This document shows, piece after piece, positions 1 to 8,284 of a DNA stretch of 52,860 nt (position 1 is the stretch's first letter; every line of letters begins with the position of its first letter). Under the pieces are notes generated by a model. That model was given only the letters and a program-made list of their open reading frames with translations, had not been told where the DNA came from and ran no database searches. The position numbers and the translations under genes were made by a program. Where the stretch lies: assembly GCA_036375695.1 (NCBI GenBank), contig DASVBU010000043.1:1-52860 (forward strand), written 5' to 3'. This DNA is from ZC4RG35 sp036375695 (GTDB taxonomy: Bacteria > Actinomycetota > Acidimicrobiia > Spongiisociales > ZC4RG35).

Positions 1-1017
1 GCAGAGGCGTTCGAGTCCGACGAACGAGCGAGCCGACGTCGGGGCAACTGGCTCGATCCACGCCGATCGGAGGAGCCGCTCCGGGTGGTCGCCGGCAGAT
101 GGCTCGATTCGAATCCCGCCAAACGTCCTTCGTCCCGAGCCCGCGACGACTCGGCACTGCGCGTGCACATCCTCCCCGCGCTAGGAGACAGATCGATCGG
201 GGCAATCGCCCCATCTGACATCCAGCGATGCGTGAACAGCTGGTCCGAGCGTCTCGCACCACGGTCCGTCAGGCGGGTGTACCAGACCCTCTCGGCGGTC
301 CTCAACGCCGCCGTGCTCGACGATCGGATCGCCCGGTCACCCTGTCGAGGGATCCGACTACCTGCCATACAGCCCACAGACCGGCCCGTGCTCACCCGGG
401 ACCAGCTGGCGGATCTCGCCGAAGCGCAGGGTCCCCACTACGGGATGATGGTCCATCTCGGGGCAGTGCTCGGGCTTCGTTGGGGCGAATGCGCCGGTAT
501 CCGCGTCGGCCGAATCGACTTCGACCGGTCGACCATCGCCATCGCCGAACAGGTCACGCGAGGCGTCGGAGGACGCTCTGTCATGGGACCACCCAAGTCC
601 GAAGCCAGCCGTCGAACTCTGGCAGCCCCACCCATACTCATGGAGCTACTCGCAAACCATCTCGAGCTGCGTGGACTCACCACGAGGGACACCGATGCCT
701 TCGTCTTTGCCACCCCAGACGGGGAACACCTGGACTACTCGAACTGGCTGCACCGCATCTGGTACCCGGCTCGCAAGCAGGCCGGGGTCGAGTGGGCCCA
801 GTTCCACGACCTCCGCCGTGCCAACGCCACCGGGCTCGTCCTGGAAGGCGTCGACCTCAAGACGGCCCAGACGCGCCTCGGTCACACCGACCCCAGGCTG
901 ACCCTCGGCATCTACGCTCAGGCCACCACCGAAGCCGACCGGCAGGCCGCCGAGCGGCTCGGGGAGCGATTTCTACCCCGGCAGGCCCGCGATCGAGGTC
1001 AAGGTCGCGGTCTGTGA
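1..1017 (+). CDS. Tyrosine recombinase/integrase, 5'-truncated by the window edge
   Basis: The reading frame is open from base 1, so the N-terminus lies outside the window; 338 codons are visible. The first part is an SAM-like core-binding domain; the C-terminal half is the catalytic domain of phage-type integrases. The first catalytic Arg lies in GLRWGE (codon at 478-480), followed by the HDLRR box, the LGHTDP box and the nucleophile Tyr in GIYAQ. It catalyses site-specific DNA strand exchange. The stop lies 80 bp from the 3' end of tRNA-Pro and the gene reads toward that tRNA, the usual arrangement of an integrase beside its attachment site. I infer that DNA to the left belongs to an integrated island or prophage. 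Confidence 0.9.
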   Translation, partial: AEAFESDERASRRRGNWLDPRRSEEPLRVVAGRWLDSNPAKRPSSRARDDSALRVHILPALGDRSIGAIAPSDIQRCVNSWSERLAPRSVRRVYQTLSAVLNAAVLDDRIARSPCRGIRLPAIQPTDRPVLTRDQLADLAEAQGPHYGMMVHLGAVLGLRWGECAGIRVGRIDFDRSTIAIAEQVTRGVGGRSVMGPPKSEASRRTLAAPPILMELLANHLELRGLTTRDTDAFVFATPDGEHLDYSNWLHRIWYPARKQAGVEWAQFHDLRRANATGLVLEGVDLKTAQTRLGHTDPRLTLGIYAQATTEADRQAAERLGERFLPRQARDRGQGRGL

Positions 1018-1056
1018 CGCGCGATGGACGCGCGATGGAAACGGGTCCCAAACAAG

Positions 1057-1080
1057 CAGGCCGCTCCGGAGAGCGGCCTG
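1057..1080 (-). terminator. Hairpin terminator downstream of tRNA-Pro
   Basis: A perfect 10-bp inverted repeat, CAGGCCGCTC / GAGCGGCCTG with a CGGA loop. Read on the minus strand it follows the tRNA-Pro 3' end by 16 nt and is followed by CTTGTTTGGG. It could also stop integrase transcripts arriving from the left. Confidence 0.7.
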
Positions 1081-1096
1081 ACCTGGGGTTTCTGAG

Positions 1097-1170
1097 TCGG
1101 GACGGCCGGACTTGAACCGGCGACCTCAGCGTCCCGAACGCTGCGCGCTACCAAACTGCGCCACGTCCCG
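1097..1170 (-). tRNA. tRNA-Pro(CGG)
   Basis: On the minus strand the sequence folds as a full cloverleaf. The acceptor stem is CGGGACG/CGTCCCG, the D arm GCGCAGTTTGGTAGCGC, and the anticodon stem CAGCG/CGCTG closes the loop TTCGGGA with anticodon CGG. The T arm is GCCGGTTCAAGTCCGGC and the discriminator is A. CCA is not encoded. The 3' end faces the integrase stop at 1017, so this tRNA is the likely integration target of the element on the left. Confidence 0.95.
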
Positions 1171-1215
1171 TGTCCCAAATGGTAGGCGCGACCTGCGGTC
1201 ACGACCACCTGGGTC

Positions 1216-3714
1216 TCACTCCTCGCCTGGCTCCCCGGGCGGCTCCTTGCCGGTGACGATGGCGCTGATCTCGGTCGTCGTGGGGAACGATCGATTCCAC
1301 CCCGACTTGTCCACGATGCGCTGCTTGAACCGGGTCCAGCCCCCCTCGGCAAGAGGGGGCGGAATGTCCCGCAACAGGTCGGGGAACGACTTGACCCAGC
1401 CCAACGCCCGCAGGGCGAGGACCATCACAGTCCCGGTGATGGCCACGATCCCCACCCCGGCGAACAGCACCACGGGGCGAGGGATGGACAGGGCGAAGAA
1501 CTCCCGCGTGGCGGGCAGGAAGAAGGCGAGGGAGAAGCAGAGGATCATCGTCGAAAGCATCAGCTTCTTCCACGGCACCAGCGGCCGGGCGACGATGGCC
1601 ATGGCGATCATCCCGATCGCTCCCAGGATCAGAGTCGCGGTCGTCCGCGCCTGATCAACCGAGGAACCCTCGAACTCGGCCAGCCAGTAGCCGGTGAACG
1701 TCGCCAGCGTGGCCACCGTGCCGGTGGGCACCGCGAACCGGAGGACCCTGCTCACGAATCCGGGTCGTGTCCTCCGACGCGAGGGTGCCAGGGCGAGGAA
1801 GAACGCCGGAATGCCGATGGTGAAGCTCCCCACCAGCGTGAGGTGACGGGGCAGGAACGGGAAGGGCAGCGAGGAGATCACGCTCGCCACGGAGAGGCCC
1901 AGGGCGTACACGGTCGAAGTGATGAAGAGGTTGGCGACCCGCTCCACGTTGGCCGTCACGCGTCTGCCCTCGCCGACGATGTGTGGGACCGACGAGAACT
2001 GCCCGTCGATGAGTACCAGCTGGGCCACCGCACGGCTCGCCGGTGCCCCGCCACCGACGGCGATGCCGATGTCGGCGTCCTTGAGGGCCAGGACGTCGTT
2101 GACCCCGTCGCCGACCATGGCGACGACGTGGCCACGCTTCTGCAGGGCCTTGACCATCTCCCGCTTCTGGTGGGGGCTGACCCGCCCGAATATGGAGTTC
2201 TCGTCCATGATTCGCTCCAGCTCCGGCCCCTCCTCGGGCAGGTGCCGGGCGTCGATCACCCCGGTGACATCGAGTCCCGCCTCCGCGGCGACCGCTGCCA
2301 CCGTCCTCGGGTGGTCACCGCTGATCACCTTCACCTTGACCCCCTGCTCGGCGAAGTAGGCCAGGATCTGCGGTGCGTCGGAGCGGACCTGGTCGGCGAG
2401 GATCAGGATGCAGACCGGCCGCAGACCCGCCGGAGGCAGGTCCCCGCCTCCGAGCGGGGCGTCGGTCACGCCGACGAGGACCACGCGACGCCCCTCCCCC
2501 GACGCCTCGGTGGAGATGTCGATCACCCGGTCGTCGGTGGGGGCCAGCACCTCCGGGGCGCCGAGGACCCACGTGCCGTGGCCCGCGAAGCTGGCGCCAC
2601 TCCACTTCCGCGCCGAGGAGAAGCGGACGGTGGTCATGACGTCCCAGCCCGGTGGCTGGGGAAAGGCGGCCGCCACTGCCTGCACGGTGGCGTTGGGGTG
2701 GCTGTCCATCGCGGCCAGGGCGGCCAGAGCTGGGGCGTAGTCGTCGTCCGACAGCCGAATCACCTGCTCGACGGTGATGTGCCCGTTCGTGAGCGTCCCC
2801 GTCTTGTCGAAACAGATGGTGTCGACCCGTGCCAGCCCTTCGATGGCGGGCATCTCCTGGACCAGGACCTGGCGTCTCCCGAGGCGGATGACGCCGACGG
2901 CGAAAGCCATCGACGCCAACAGCACGAGGCCCTGCGGAACCATGGCGACACCGGCCGCGGCACCGGCGGCGAGGCCCTCGATGAAGCTGCGGTCGGCGCG
3001 GACGGCGCTCCAGATGAGCATGACGATCATCGGGATGACCAGCCAGCTCACCGCCCCGAGGATCCAGTCGATGCCCTCCCGCATCTCAGACCGGACCAGC
3101 GTGAAGCGCTTGCCCTCCTTGGCCAGCCGGGCGGCGTAGGAGTCGCCCCCCACCCGCGTCGCCTTGTACTGGCCCGACCCGGCGGCGACGAAGCTCCCCG
3201 ACAGCACTTCGTCCCCGACCTCCTTGTGGATCGGGTCGGATTCACCTGTGAGCAGCGACTCGTCGATCTCGAGCCCGTTGGAGACGATGACCTCGCCGTC
3301 GACGACCACCTGGTCGCCTGGCCTCAGCTCGATGAGATCGTCGACCACGATGTCGGTGACGGGGTGCTCGGCCGACCGGCCTTCCCTGACGATCACCGCC
3401 ACGGGCGCCGCCAGCAACTCGAGACGGTCGAGGGTCCGCTTCGCCCTCAACTCCTGGATGACCCCGATCGCCGAGTTGATCAACAGGACGAAGCCGAACA
3501 GGGCGTCACGCGGCTGCCGGAGGACGAACAGGACGATGAGGAGGAGGCCACCGAGGAGGAGGTTGAACCGGGTCACGAAGTTCGCCCTGAAGATCTCGCC
3601 GACGGTGCGGCTGGGGCCGTCCAGGACGACGTTGACCAGCCCCGCTTCCTGCCGCTGTCTGACCTCTTCGCGGGTCAGCCCCAGTAGGGGCTGGGCCGAC
3701 TCCACCTCGATCAT
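1216..3714 (-). CDS. Cation-transporting P-type ATPase, CtpE-like
   Basis: An 832-aa P-type ATPase that moves a cation across the cytoplasmic membrane using an aspartyl-phosphate intermediate. Visible motifs are TGES (residues 156-159, actuator), VPQGL in M4 (259-263), the phosphorylation site DKTGT (303-307) and MVGDGVND (533-540), then hydrophobic helices at the C-terminus. There is no N-terminal heavy-metal domain and no CPC, so it is not a P1B copper/zinc pump. The stretch after VPQGL resembles the mycobacterial Ca2+ pump CtpE; the substrate is inferred only. I chose the ATG at 3714 over an upstream in-frame ATG because TATGCT lies 8 nt before it (leaderless-type promoter) and homology begins there. 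Divergent from the gene at 3812. Confidence 0.88.
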   Translation of the reverse strand: MIEVESAQPLLGLTREEVRQRQEAGLVNVVLDGPSRTVGEIFRANFVTRFNLLLGGLLLIVLFVLRQPRDALFGFVLLINSAIGVIQELRAKRTLDRLELLAAPVAVIVREGRSAEHPVTDIVVDDLIELRPGDQVVVDGEVIVSNGLEIDESLLTGESDPIHKEVGDEVLSGSFVAAGSGQYKATRVGGDSYAARLAKEGKRFTLVRSEMREGIDWILGAVSWLVIPMIVMLIWSAVRADRSFIEGLAAGAAAGVAMVPQGLVLLASMAFAVGVIRLGRRQVLVQEMPAIEGLARVDTICFDKTGTLTNGHITVEQVIRLSDDDYAPALAALAAMDSHPNATVQAVAAAFPQPPGWDVMTTVRFSSARKWSGASFAGHGTWVLGAPEVLAPTDDRVIDISTEASGEGRRVVLVGVTDAPLGGGDLPPAGLRPVCILILADQVRSDAPQILAYFAEQGVKVKVISGDHPRTVAAVAAEAGLDVTGVIDARHLPEEGPELERIMDENSIFGRVSPHQKREMVKALQKRGHVVAMVGDGVNDVLALKDADIGIAVGGGAPASRAVAQLVLIDGQFSSVPHIVGEGRRVTANVERVANLFITSTVYALGLSVASVISSLPFPFLPRHLTLVGSFTIGIPAFFLALAPSRRRTRPGFVSRVLRFAVPTGTVATLATFTGYWLAEFEGSSVDQARTTATLILGAIGMIAMAIVARPLVPWKKLMLSTMILCFSLAFFLPATREFFALSIPRPVVLFAGVGIVAITGTVMVLALRALGWVKSFPDLLRDIPPPLAEGGWTRFKQRIVDKSGWNRSFPTTTEISAIVTGKEPPGEPGEE

Positions 3715-3757
3715 TCCGGGCCAGCATAAGAGACCGGTCCGACAAGGCGTTTCGCGC

Positions 3758-3787
3758 TTGACATTGCCTTTAGGCAATCGTCGATAT
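3758..3787 (+). promoter_or_regulatory. Promoter with palindromic operator in its spacer
   Basis: TTGACA (-35) at 3758-3763 is followed after 18 nt by CGATAT, a weak -10. The spacer contains the perfect palindrome ATTGCC-TTTA-GGCAAT (3763-3778), placed where a bound repressor would block RNA polymerase. It lies between the divergent ATPase and the small gene at 3812. The protein that binds it is unknown. Confidence 0.5.
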
Positions 3788-3811
3788 CCTGCGAGCAAGT
3801 CAGGAGGTCGG

Positions 3812-4168
3812 ATGGCTAGCTACGACGCCAAGCTCCGCATCGAAGGTACGCAGGATCCGCCGATCCATGTCGTCATCGACCTGACCGATGACCGGATGGT
3901 GGTCACCGCCGGCGACGTCGAGGTCGCCGACTGGTCGCGTGACGAGATCCGCATCGCCGCACTGCTCGACGGCTTCCATGTCAGGGCGGAAGGGGAAGAA
4001 GTCGTCCTCGACATCAGGGACGACGCCAAGTTCGCCGTCGAACTGGGTCTCCGTCAGGCGCACCCGTACCTGAGACGAAGGATCGCCGCGCTGCTGCGGG
4101 AGCAGGAGTCGGCCGGTTGGTCGCCAGAGGCCGAGGCGGCCGAGCCTCAGAGCAACTCGGCTATCTGA
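3812..4168 (+). CDS. Hypothetical protein, 118 aa
   Basis: Soluble, acidic 118-aa protein with no signal peptide or membrane segment. It alternates beta-like stretches with a charged helix (residues about 75-100, ending LRRRIAALLREQE). The start is firm: AGGAGG lies at 3802-3807 in front of ATG. I do not recognise the family. It is divergent from the P-type ATPase with a shared palindrome-bearing intergenic region. Its last 22 bp overlap the 3' end of asd on the opposite strand. Confidence 0.75.
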   Translation: MASYDAKLRIEGTQDPPIHVVIDLTDDRMVVTAGDVEVADWSRDEIRIAALLDGFHVRAEGEEVVLDIRDDAKFAVELGLRQAHPYLRRRIAALLREQESAGWSPEAEAAEPQSNSAI

Positions 4169-5157
4169 ACCGCGTTCAGGGCCGCGCCCTTGCGCAGGTT
4201 GTCACCGACCACCCAGAGGCTGATCCCGCCGGGTGAGCCGAGGGTGGGTCGGACCCTGCCTGCCAGCACCTCGTCGCGCCCCGCGCAGTCCTGAGGCGTC
4301 GGGATCTCGTCGGTCCAGAGCTCCAGACCCGGCGCACCGGTGAGGAGCGACTCCGCCTCTTCCACGGCGACCGGTCGGGAGAACCACATCGTCGCCGCCA
4401 CACCGTGCCCCGTGACCACGGGCACCCGGACACAGGTCGGCTCGACCCTGATCCCCGGAGCGTCGAGGATCTTGCGCGTCTCGTTGATCAGCTTGAGCTC
4501 CTCGTCGGTGTAGCCCTCGTCACCGGAGGCAGAGCCGGCGTAGGGCAGGACGTTGAACCCGATCGGTCTCCTGAAGAGCTTGGGCTGCGGCTCGGGGGCC
4601 GTGCCATCCATGAGGCCTTCTACGTCAGGGCGGAGGAAGTCGGTCTGCTCGATCAACTCGTCGACGCCCTTCTGTCCCGAGCCGGACACCGATTGATAGG
4701 TCACGGCGACCATCGACTCGAGACCCGCGGCCCGATGCAGAGGAGCGGCCGCCATCATCAGGGCCATCGTCGAGCAGTTCGGGTTGGCGATGATCCCTTT
4801 GTGCCGGCCCACGGCATCGTCGTTGACACCGACGACGACCAGCGGGACGTCGGGGACCATGCGGAAGGCCGAGGAGTTGTCGATGACGACGGCGCCGGCG
4901 GCGGCGAACCTGTGGGCGTGCTCCCTGGATCGATCCCCACCCGCCGAGAACAGGGCGATGTCTATGCCGGCAGGATCGGTCTCGGCCAGGTCTTCGACCT
5001 CGACCGCTCCCCACGCGGTGTCCATCTTCGTGCCTGCCGAGCGCGCCGAGGCGATGAGACGGATCCGGTCGGCGGGAAAGCGTCGCTGCTCGAGGACGGA
5101 GAGCATGGTGCGGCCCACCGCACCTGTCGCCCCCACGATGGCGACGGTCCGGCTCAC
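4147..5157 (-). CDS. asd: Aspartate-semialdehyde dehydrogenase
   Basis: Reduces beta-aspartyl phosphate to aspartate semialdehyde with NADPH, the second step toward Lys, Thr, Met and diaminopimelate. The 336-aa length is normal. The N-terminal GATGAVG (residues 9-15) binds NADP, and the catalytic Cys is C128 in NPNCST. The later motif YQSVSGSGQKG is typical of the bacterial family. The ATG overlaps the lysC stop (ATGA), so the two are translationally coupled in the order lysC-asd. Confidence 0.96.
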   Translation of the reverse strand: MSRTVAIVGATGAVGRTMLSVLEQRRFPADRIRLIASARSAGTKMDTAWGAVEVEDLAETDPAGIDIALFSAGGDRSREHAHRFAAAGAVVIDNSSAFRMVPDVPLVVVGVNDDAVGRHKGIIANPNCSTMALMMAAAPLHRAAGLESMVAVTYQSVSGSGQKGVDELIEQTDFLRPDVEGLMDGTAPEPQPKLFRRPIGFNVLPYAGSASGDEGYTDEELKLINETRKILDAPGIRVEPTCVRVPVVTGHGVAATMWFSRPVAVEEAESLLTGAPGLELWTDEIPTPQDCAGRDEVLAGRVRPTLGSPGGISLWVVGDNLRKGAALNAVQIAELL

Positions 5158-6368
5158 GATGCCCCGTTCTGGAGACCGAATGCCTCGTGCAGCGCGGCGA
5201 CGGCCTCCTCGAGCCGGTCGGCACGGATCACGCAGGTGATGCGGATGGTGGATGTGGAGATCATCTCGATGTCGATGTCACGCTCGGCGAGGGTGGTGAA
5301 CATCTTGGCGGCCACACCCGGCTGAGACTTCATCCCCGCGCCGACGATCGACACCTTACCGATGCCGTCGTCCATCTCCACCGTGGCGCCCATCCCGGCA
5401 CCGACCTCCTTGGTGATCCGCTCCGCCTCGGATGCGTGCGCGGCCGGGACGGTGAACGACATGTCAACGGTCCCGTCGCGGGAGACGTTCTGGACGATCG
5501 TGTCGACCACGATCCGGGAGTCGGCGAGGGCGCCGAAGATCTGAGCCGCGATCCGCGGGCGGTTGGGCACACCCGTGACGGTGATGCGGACCTCGGAGCG
5601 GTCGTGGGCGACCCCGGAGACGATCGCCTGCTCCATGGCGTCGTGGACCCAGGTCCCCTCCCCCTCCTGGAAGGAGGAGCGGACGTGGATCGGCATGTCG
5701 TAGCGCCGCCCGATCTCCACCGAGCGGGTCATGAGGACGCCGGCGCCCGAGGCGGACATCTCCAGCATCTCGTCGTAGCCGACCTCTTCCAGCTTGTGGG
5801 CCACGGGGACGATGCGCGGGTCGGCGGTGTAGACGCCGTCGACATCCGTGTAGATCTCGACATGGTCCGCCCCCAGCGAGGCGGCAAGGGCGACGGCGGT
5901 GGCGTCGGAGCCGCCCCTCCCGAGAGTGGTCACCTCCTTGGTCTCCGGATCGACACCCTGGAAGCCGGCGACGATGACCACCTTGCCCTCCTCGAGGGAC
6001 TTTCGCACCCGCTCGCCCGTGATCTTGGTGATGCGGGCCTCGCCGTGCATCGAGTTGGTGAGCACGCCTGCCTGGGACCCCGTGTAGCTGACGGCCGGGA
6101 TGCCCCTGGCGTCGAGCGCCATCGCCAGCAGCGCCATGGTGACGCGCTCGCCGGTGGTGAGGAGCATGTCCAGCTCACGGCGAGGGGGAGAGTCGGAGAC
6201 CTGTGACGCCAGATCGAGGAGCTCGTCGGTGGTCTGCCCCATGGCCGACACGACCACCACCACGTCGTTCCCCTGGAGGCGGGTGTCGCGGACCCGGTCG
6301 GCGACCTTCTGGATCCGATCGGGATCGGCGACCGACGTCCCCCCGTACTTCTGCACCACAACCGGCAT
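5154..6368 (-). CDS. lysC: Aspartate kinase
   Basis: Phosphorylates aspartate, the committed step of the aspartate family of amino acids. The 404-aa protein starts with MPVVVQKYGGTSVAD, the kinase signature; the mid-region has GRGGSDATA, and two C-terminal ACT domains (about 265-404) indicate feedback control. An upstream in-frame ATG at 6410 would add 14 residues unlike the family, so I use the ATG at 6368. The stop overlaps the asd start by 4 nt. Actinobacterial lysC often has an internal start giving a separate beta subunit; I did not locate one with confidence. Confidence 0.96.
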   Translation of the reverse strand: MPVVVQKYGGTSVADPDRIQKVADRVRDTRLQGNDVVVVVSAMGQTTDELLDLASQVSDSPPRRELDMLLTTGERVTMALLAMALDARGIPAVSYTGSQAGVLTNSMHGEARITKITGERVRKSLEEGKVVIVAGFQGVDPETKEVTTLGRGGSDATAVALAASLGADHVEIYTDVDGVYTADPRIVPVAHKLEEVGYDEMLEMSASGAGVLMTRSVEIGRRYDMPIHVRSSFQEGEGTWVHDAMEQAIVSGVAHDRSEVRITVTGVPNRPRIAAQIFGALADSRIVVDTIVQNVSRDGTVDMSFTVPAAHASEAERITKEVGAGMGATVEMDDGIGKVSIVGAGMKSQPGVAAKMFTTLAERDIDIEMISTSTIRITCVIRADRLEEAVAALHEAFGLQNGAS

Positions 6369-6463
6369 CACCCCACAGTTTGGCGTGCTCTGTGCCCTGT
6401 TCGGTCGCATCGGACCACAAACGCGTGCGACTCCTCGAAGCGGGTTACACGACGTGCTCCACC

Positions 6464-6469
6464 TAAAGT
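6464..6469 (+). promoter_or_regulatory. -10 hexamer TAAAGT of a probably leaderless gene
   Basis: TAAAGT ends 9 nt before the ATG at 6479, with no Shine-Dalgarno sequence in between. This fits transcription starting at or next to the start codon. Confidence 0.45.
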
Positions 6470-6478
6470 CGGCGACCC

Positions 6479-7258
6479 ATGACCGACCGACGCCAACGTC
6501 AGAAGGAACTCCGCGCCCAGAAGAGGGAGAGCGAGCGCAAGGCCGAGCGGCGCAAGGAGATGAGCCGCCGCATAGTGACCGCGTTCGTATTTGGCGTGGT
6601 CGTCGTGGGCGGGATCATCGTGCTCAGCCTCTTCTCCGACCGGGGCGATGTGGCGACGGCCTACGAGACCTTCCGCTCCCAGCCCACCGCCTGCGGGGGG
6701 ACCCAGCCGCCACCCGTGGAGAGGATGACCTTCGAGGCCCCGGAGCAGCAGACCGACATCACCGAGGCTTCGAAGGTCACCGCCACCATCACGACGTCGT
6801 GCGGCGACCTGATCATCGAGCTCGACCCGGCCAGCTACCCGCAGACGGTCAACTCCTTCGTCTTCCTGGCCCGCGAGGGCTTCTACGACGGGGTCCCGAT
6901 CCACCGCATCAACCCCGACCTGGTGATCCAGGGCGGCGACCCCCTCGCCGACGGCACGGGCGGTCCCGGTTACACGATCCGCGATGAACGGCCACCGACA
7001 GACTTCGTCTACGAGCCTGGCGTGGTGGCCATGGCCAACCGCGGATCGCAGACGACCGGGTCTCAGTTCTTCATCGTGGTCCACGAGAACGGCAGGCTCC
7101 TGACGCGTACGTTCAACGGCCTGGGCAGGCTGGTCGGCGGCCAGGACGTGATCGACCGGATGCTCGAGATCGAGCGGGTGGCCCCACCGGGGAACGCCGA
7201 GGAGAGCTTCCCGCTGGAGACGGTATACATCGAGTCCATCGAGATCACGGTGGAGTAG
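6479..7258 (+). CDS. Membrane-anchored cyclophilin-type peptidyl-prolyl isomerase
   Basis: 259 aa. A strongly basic N-terminus (RRQRQKELRAQKRESERKAE) precedes one membrane helix at about residues 32-53, then a linker and a cyclophilin domain from about 95 to the end. Recognisable blocks are the central GFYDGVPIHRI, then IQGGDP, and MANRGSQTTGSQFFI. It should catalyse prolyl cis-trans isomerisation outside the membrane, probably helping exported proteins fold. It is divergent from lysC. The start is supported by the TAAAGT box 9 nt upstream. Confidence 0.93.
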   Translation: MTDRRQRQKELRAQKRESERKAERRKEMSRRIVTAFVFGVVVVGGIIVLSLFSDRGDVATAYETFRSQPTACGGTQPPPVERMTFEAPEQQTDITEASKVTATITTSCGDLIIELDPASYPQTVNSFVFLAREGFYDGVPIHRINPDLVIQGGDPLADGTGGPGYTIRDERPPTDFVYEPGVVAMANRGSQTTGSQFFIVVHENGRLLTRTFNGLGRLVGGQDVIDRMLEIERVAPPGNAEESFPLETVYIESIEITVE

Positions 7259-7260
7259 GA

Positions 7261-7334
7261 AGGATGAGTCCCCCGACCGCAGGTTGGGGGAAAGTACCGC
7301 CGGGTGAACGTGGTGAGCCCGGGGGTAGGGGGGT
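7261..7334 (+). repeat. Two-stem intergenic repeat, copy A
   Basis: Begins 3 bp after the cyclophilin stop with AGGATGAGTCCCCC and continues GGGGGAAAGTACCGCC, a second GC stem and GGGGGTAGGGGGGT. The same layout recurs at 12716, and in reverse at 18633 and 27052. Together with the inverted partial copy at 7387-7427 it is bounded by a perfect 13-bp terminal inverted repeat, GGATGAGTCCCCC (7262-7274 and 7415-7427). Confidence 0.75.
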
Positions 7335-7386
7335 CGTTCCCAGCAGAATGGCTTCTAGCGCGCGTCGCCGCATGCGGACAGCTTCA

Positions 7387-7427
7387 CCGCCCCCCTTCCC
7401 CCATGCTCCGCATTGGGGGACTCATCC
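7387..7427 (-). repeat. Two-stem intergenic repeat, partial inverted copy B
   Basis: On the minus strand it reads GGATGAGTCCCCC, a short hairpin, then GGGGGAAGGGGGGCGGT. It keeps the first stem and lacks the second stem of the family. It faces copy A across about 50 bp. Confidence 0.6.
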
Positions 7428-7444
7428 GGTACATCATGTACCGC

Positions 7445-8284
7445 ATGGCGGTCGACCTCCATCTCCACTCCACTGCCTCGGATGGCTCCGTGCCGCCCGA
7501 GGAGCTCATGGAGCTGGCGGCGTCGCATCGTCTCGCCACCGTCGCCCTCACCGACCACGACACGCTGGATGGGATACCGGCCGCACGCAAGGCCGCCGAA
7601 CGTGTCGGCATCGACCTCATACCCGGGACCGAGCTGTCCCTGGAGTACGACGGCGGCATGCACCTGGTCGTCCTCTGGCTGGAGCCGGGACCGGGACCCC
7701 TCCAAGACCGTCTCGAGTGGCTCCGGGCGGGCAGGGACGAACGGAACCTGGCCATCCTGGAGGCGCTGGCCCGGGCCGGCATCGAGATCACACCCGAGGA
7801 GCTGGCGGAGCAGGCCGGCGGTGGGACCGTGGGACGGCCTCACATCGCCGCACTGATGGTGGAGAAGAGCTACGTCACCAGCATCAGCGCCGCCTTCGAC
7901 CTGTGGCTCGCCCGTGGCCGTCCCGCCTACGTCGAGCGTCCCCGTCTCTCGCCCATGGAGGCAATCGCCCTGGCGCGGACGTCGGGAGCGGTCCCCGTGC
8001 TCGCCCACCCCCATACCCTGGGGATCACCACGGCCGCTGACATGAGGGCCGTGCTCCATGAGCTTGTCGACGCAGGGCTCGTCGGGCTCGAGGCCTACTA
8101 CGCCGGGTACCACCGGCATGAACGGGAGGGCTACGCCGACCTGGCGCGTCGGTTCGGTCTCGTCGCCTCGGGCGGGAGCGATTTCCACGGCGATTACAAG
8201 CCGGGTCTCCAGCCAGGTGTCGGATATGGAGACCTCTACATCCCGTCACACGTGGTCGAGCAGCTCCGGGAGCGGGCGGCTTGA
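7445..8284 (+). CDS. PHP-domain phosphoesterase (TrpH/RNase AM-like)
   Basis: 279 aa. The polymerase-and-histidinol-phosphatase fold is shown by HLHSTASDG near residue 5, LTDHDT, GTELS, AHPH and the C-terminal GGSDFHGD, which supply the metal-binding His and Asp residues. Relatives (YciV/TrpH) hydrolyse nucleoside 3',5'-bisphosphates or trim short RNA 5' ends; the substrate here is inferred. The ATG at 7445 is preferred because homology starts at once; an ATG three codons upstream is possible, and no Shine-Dalgarno is visible. The stop overlaps the TTG start of murJ. Confidence 0.88.
   Translation: MAVDLHLHSTASDGSVPPEELMELAASHRLATVALTDHDTLDGIPAARKAAERVGIDLIPGTELSLEYDGGMHLVVLWLEPGPGPLQDRLEWLRAGRDERNLAILEALARAGIEITPEELAEQAGGGTVGRPHIAALMVEKSYVTSISAAFDLWLARGRPAYVERPRLSPMEAIALARTSGAVPVLAHPHTLGITTAADMRAVLHELVDAGLVGLEAYYAGYHRHEREGYADLARRFGLVASGGSDFHGDYKPGLQPGVGYGDLYIPSHVVEQLRERAA

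Noticed and set aside
1843..3687. Long plus-strand frame of about 614 codons opposite the P-type ATPase
   Set aside because: It is an antisense shadow of the high-GC ATPase gene with Asp/Arg/Gly/His-rich low-complexity translation and no family resemblance.
7429..7443. GGTACATCATGTACC palindrome before the PHP start
   Set aside because: Short, with an odd centre, and partly inside the alternative start codons; no promoter element fits around it, so I do not call it an operator.
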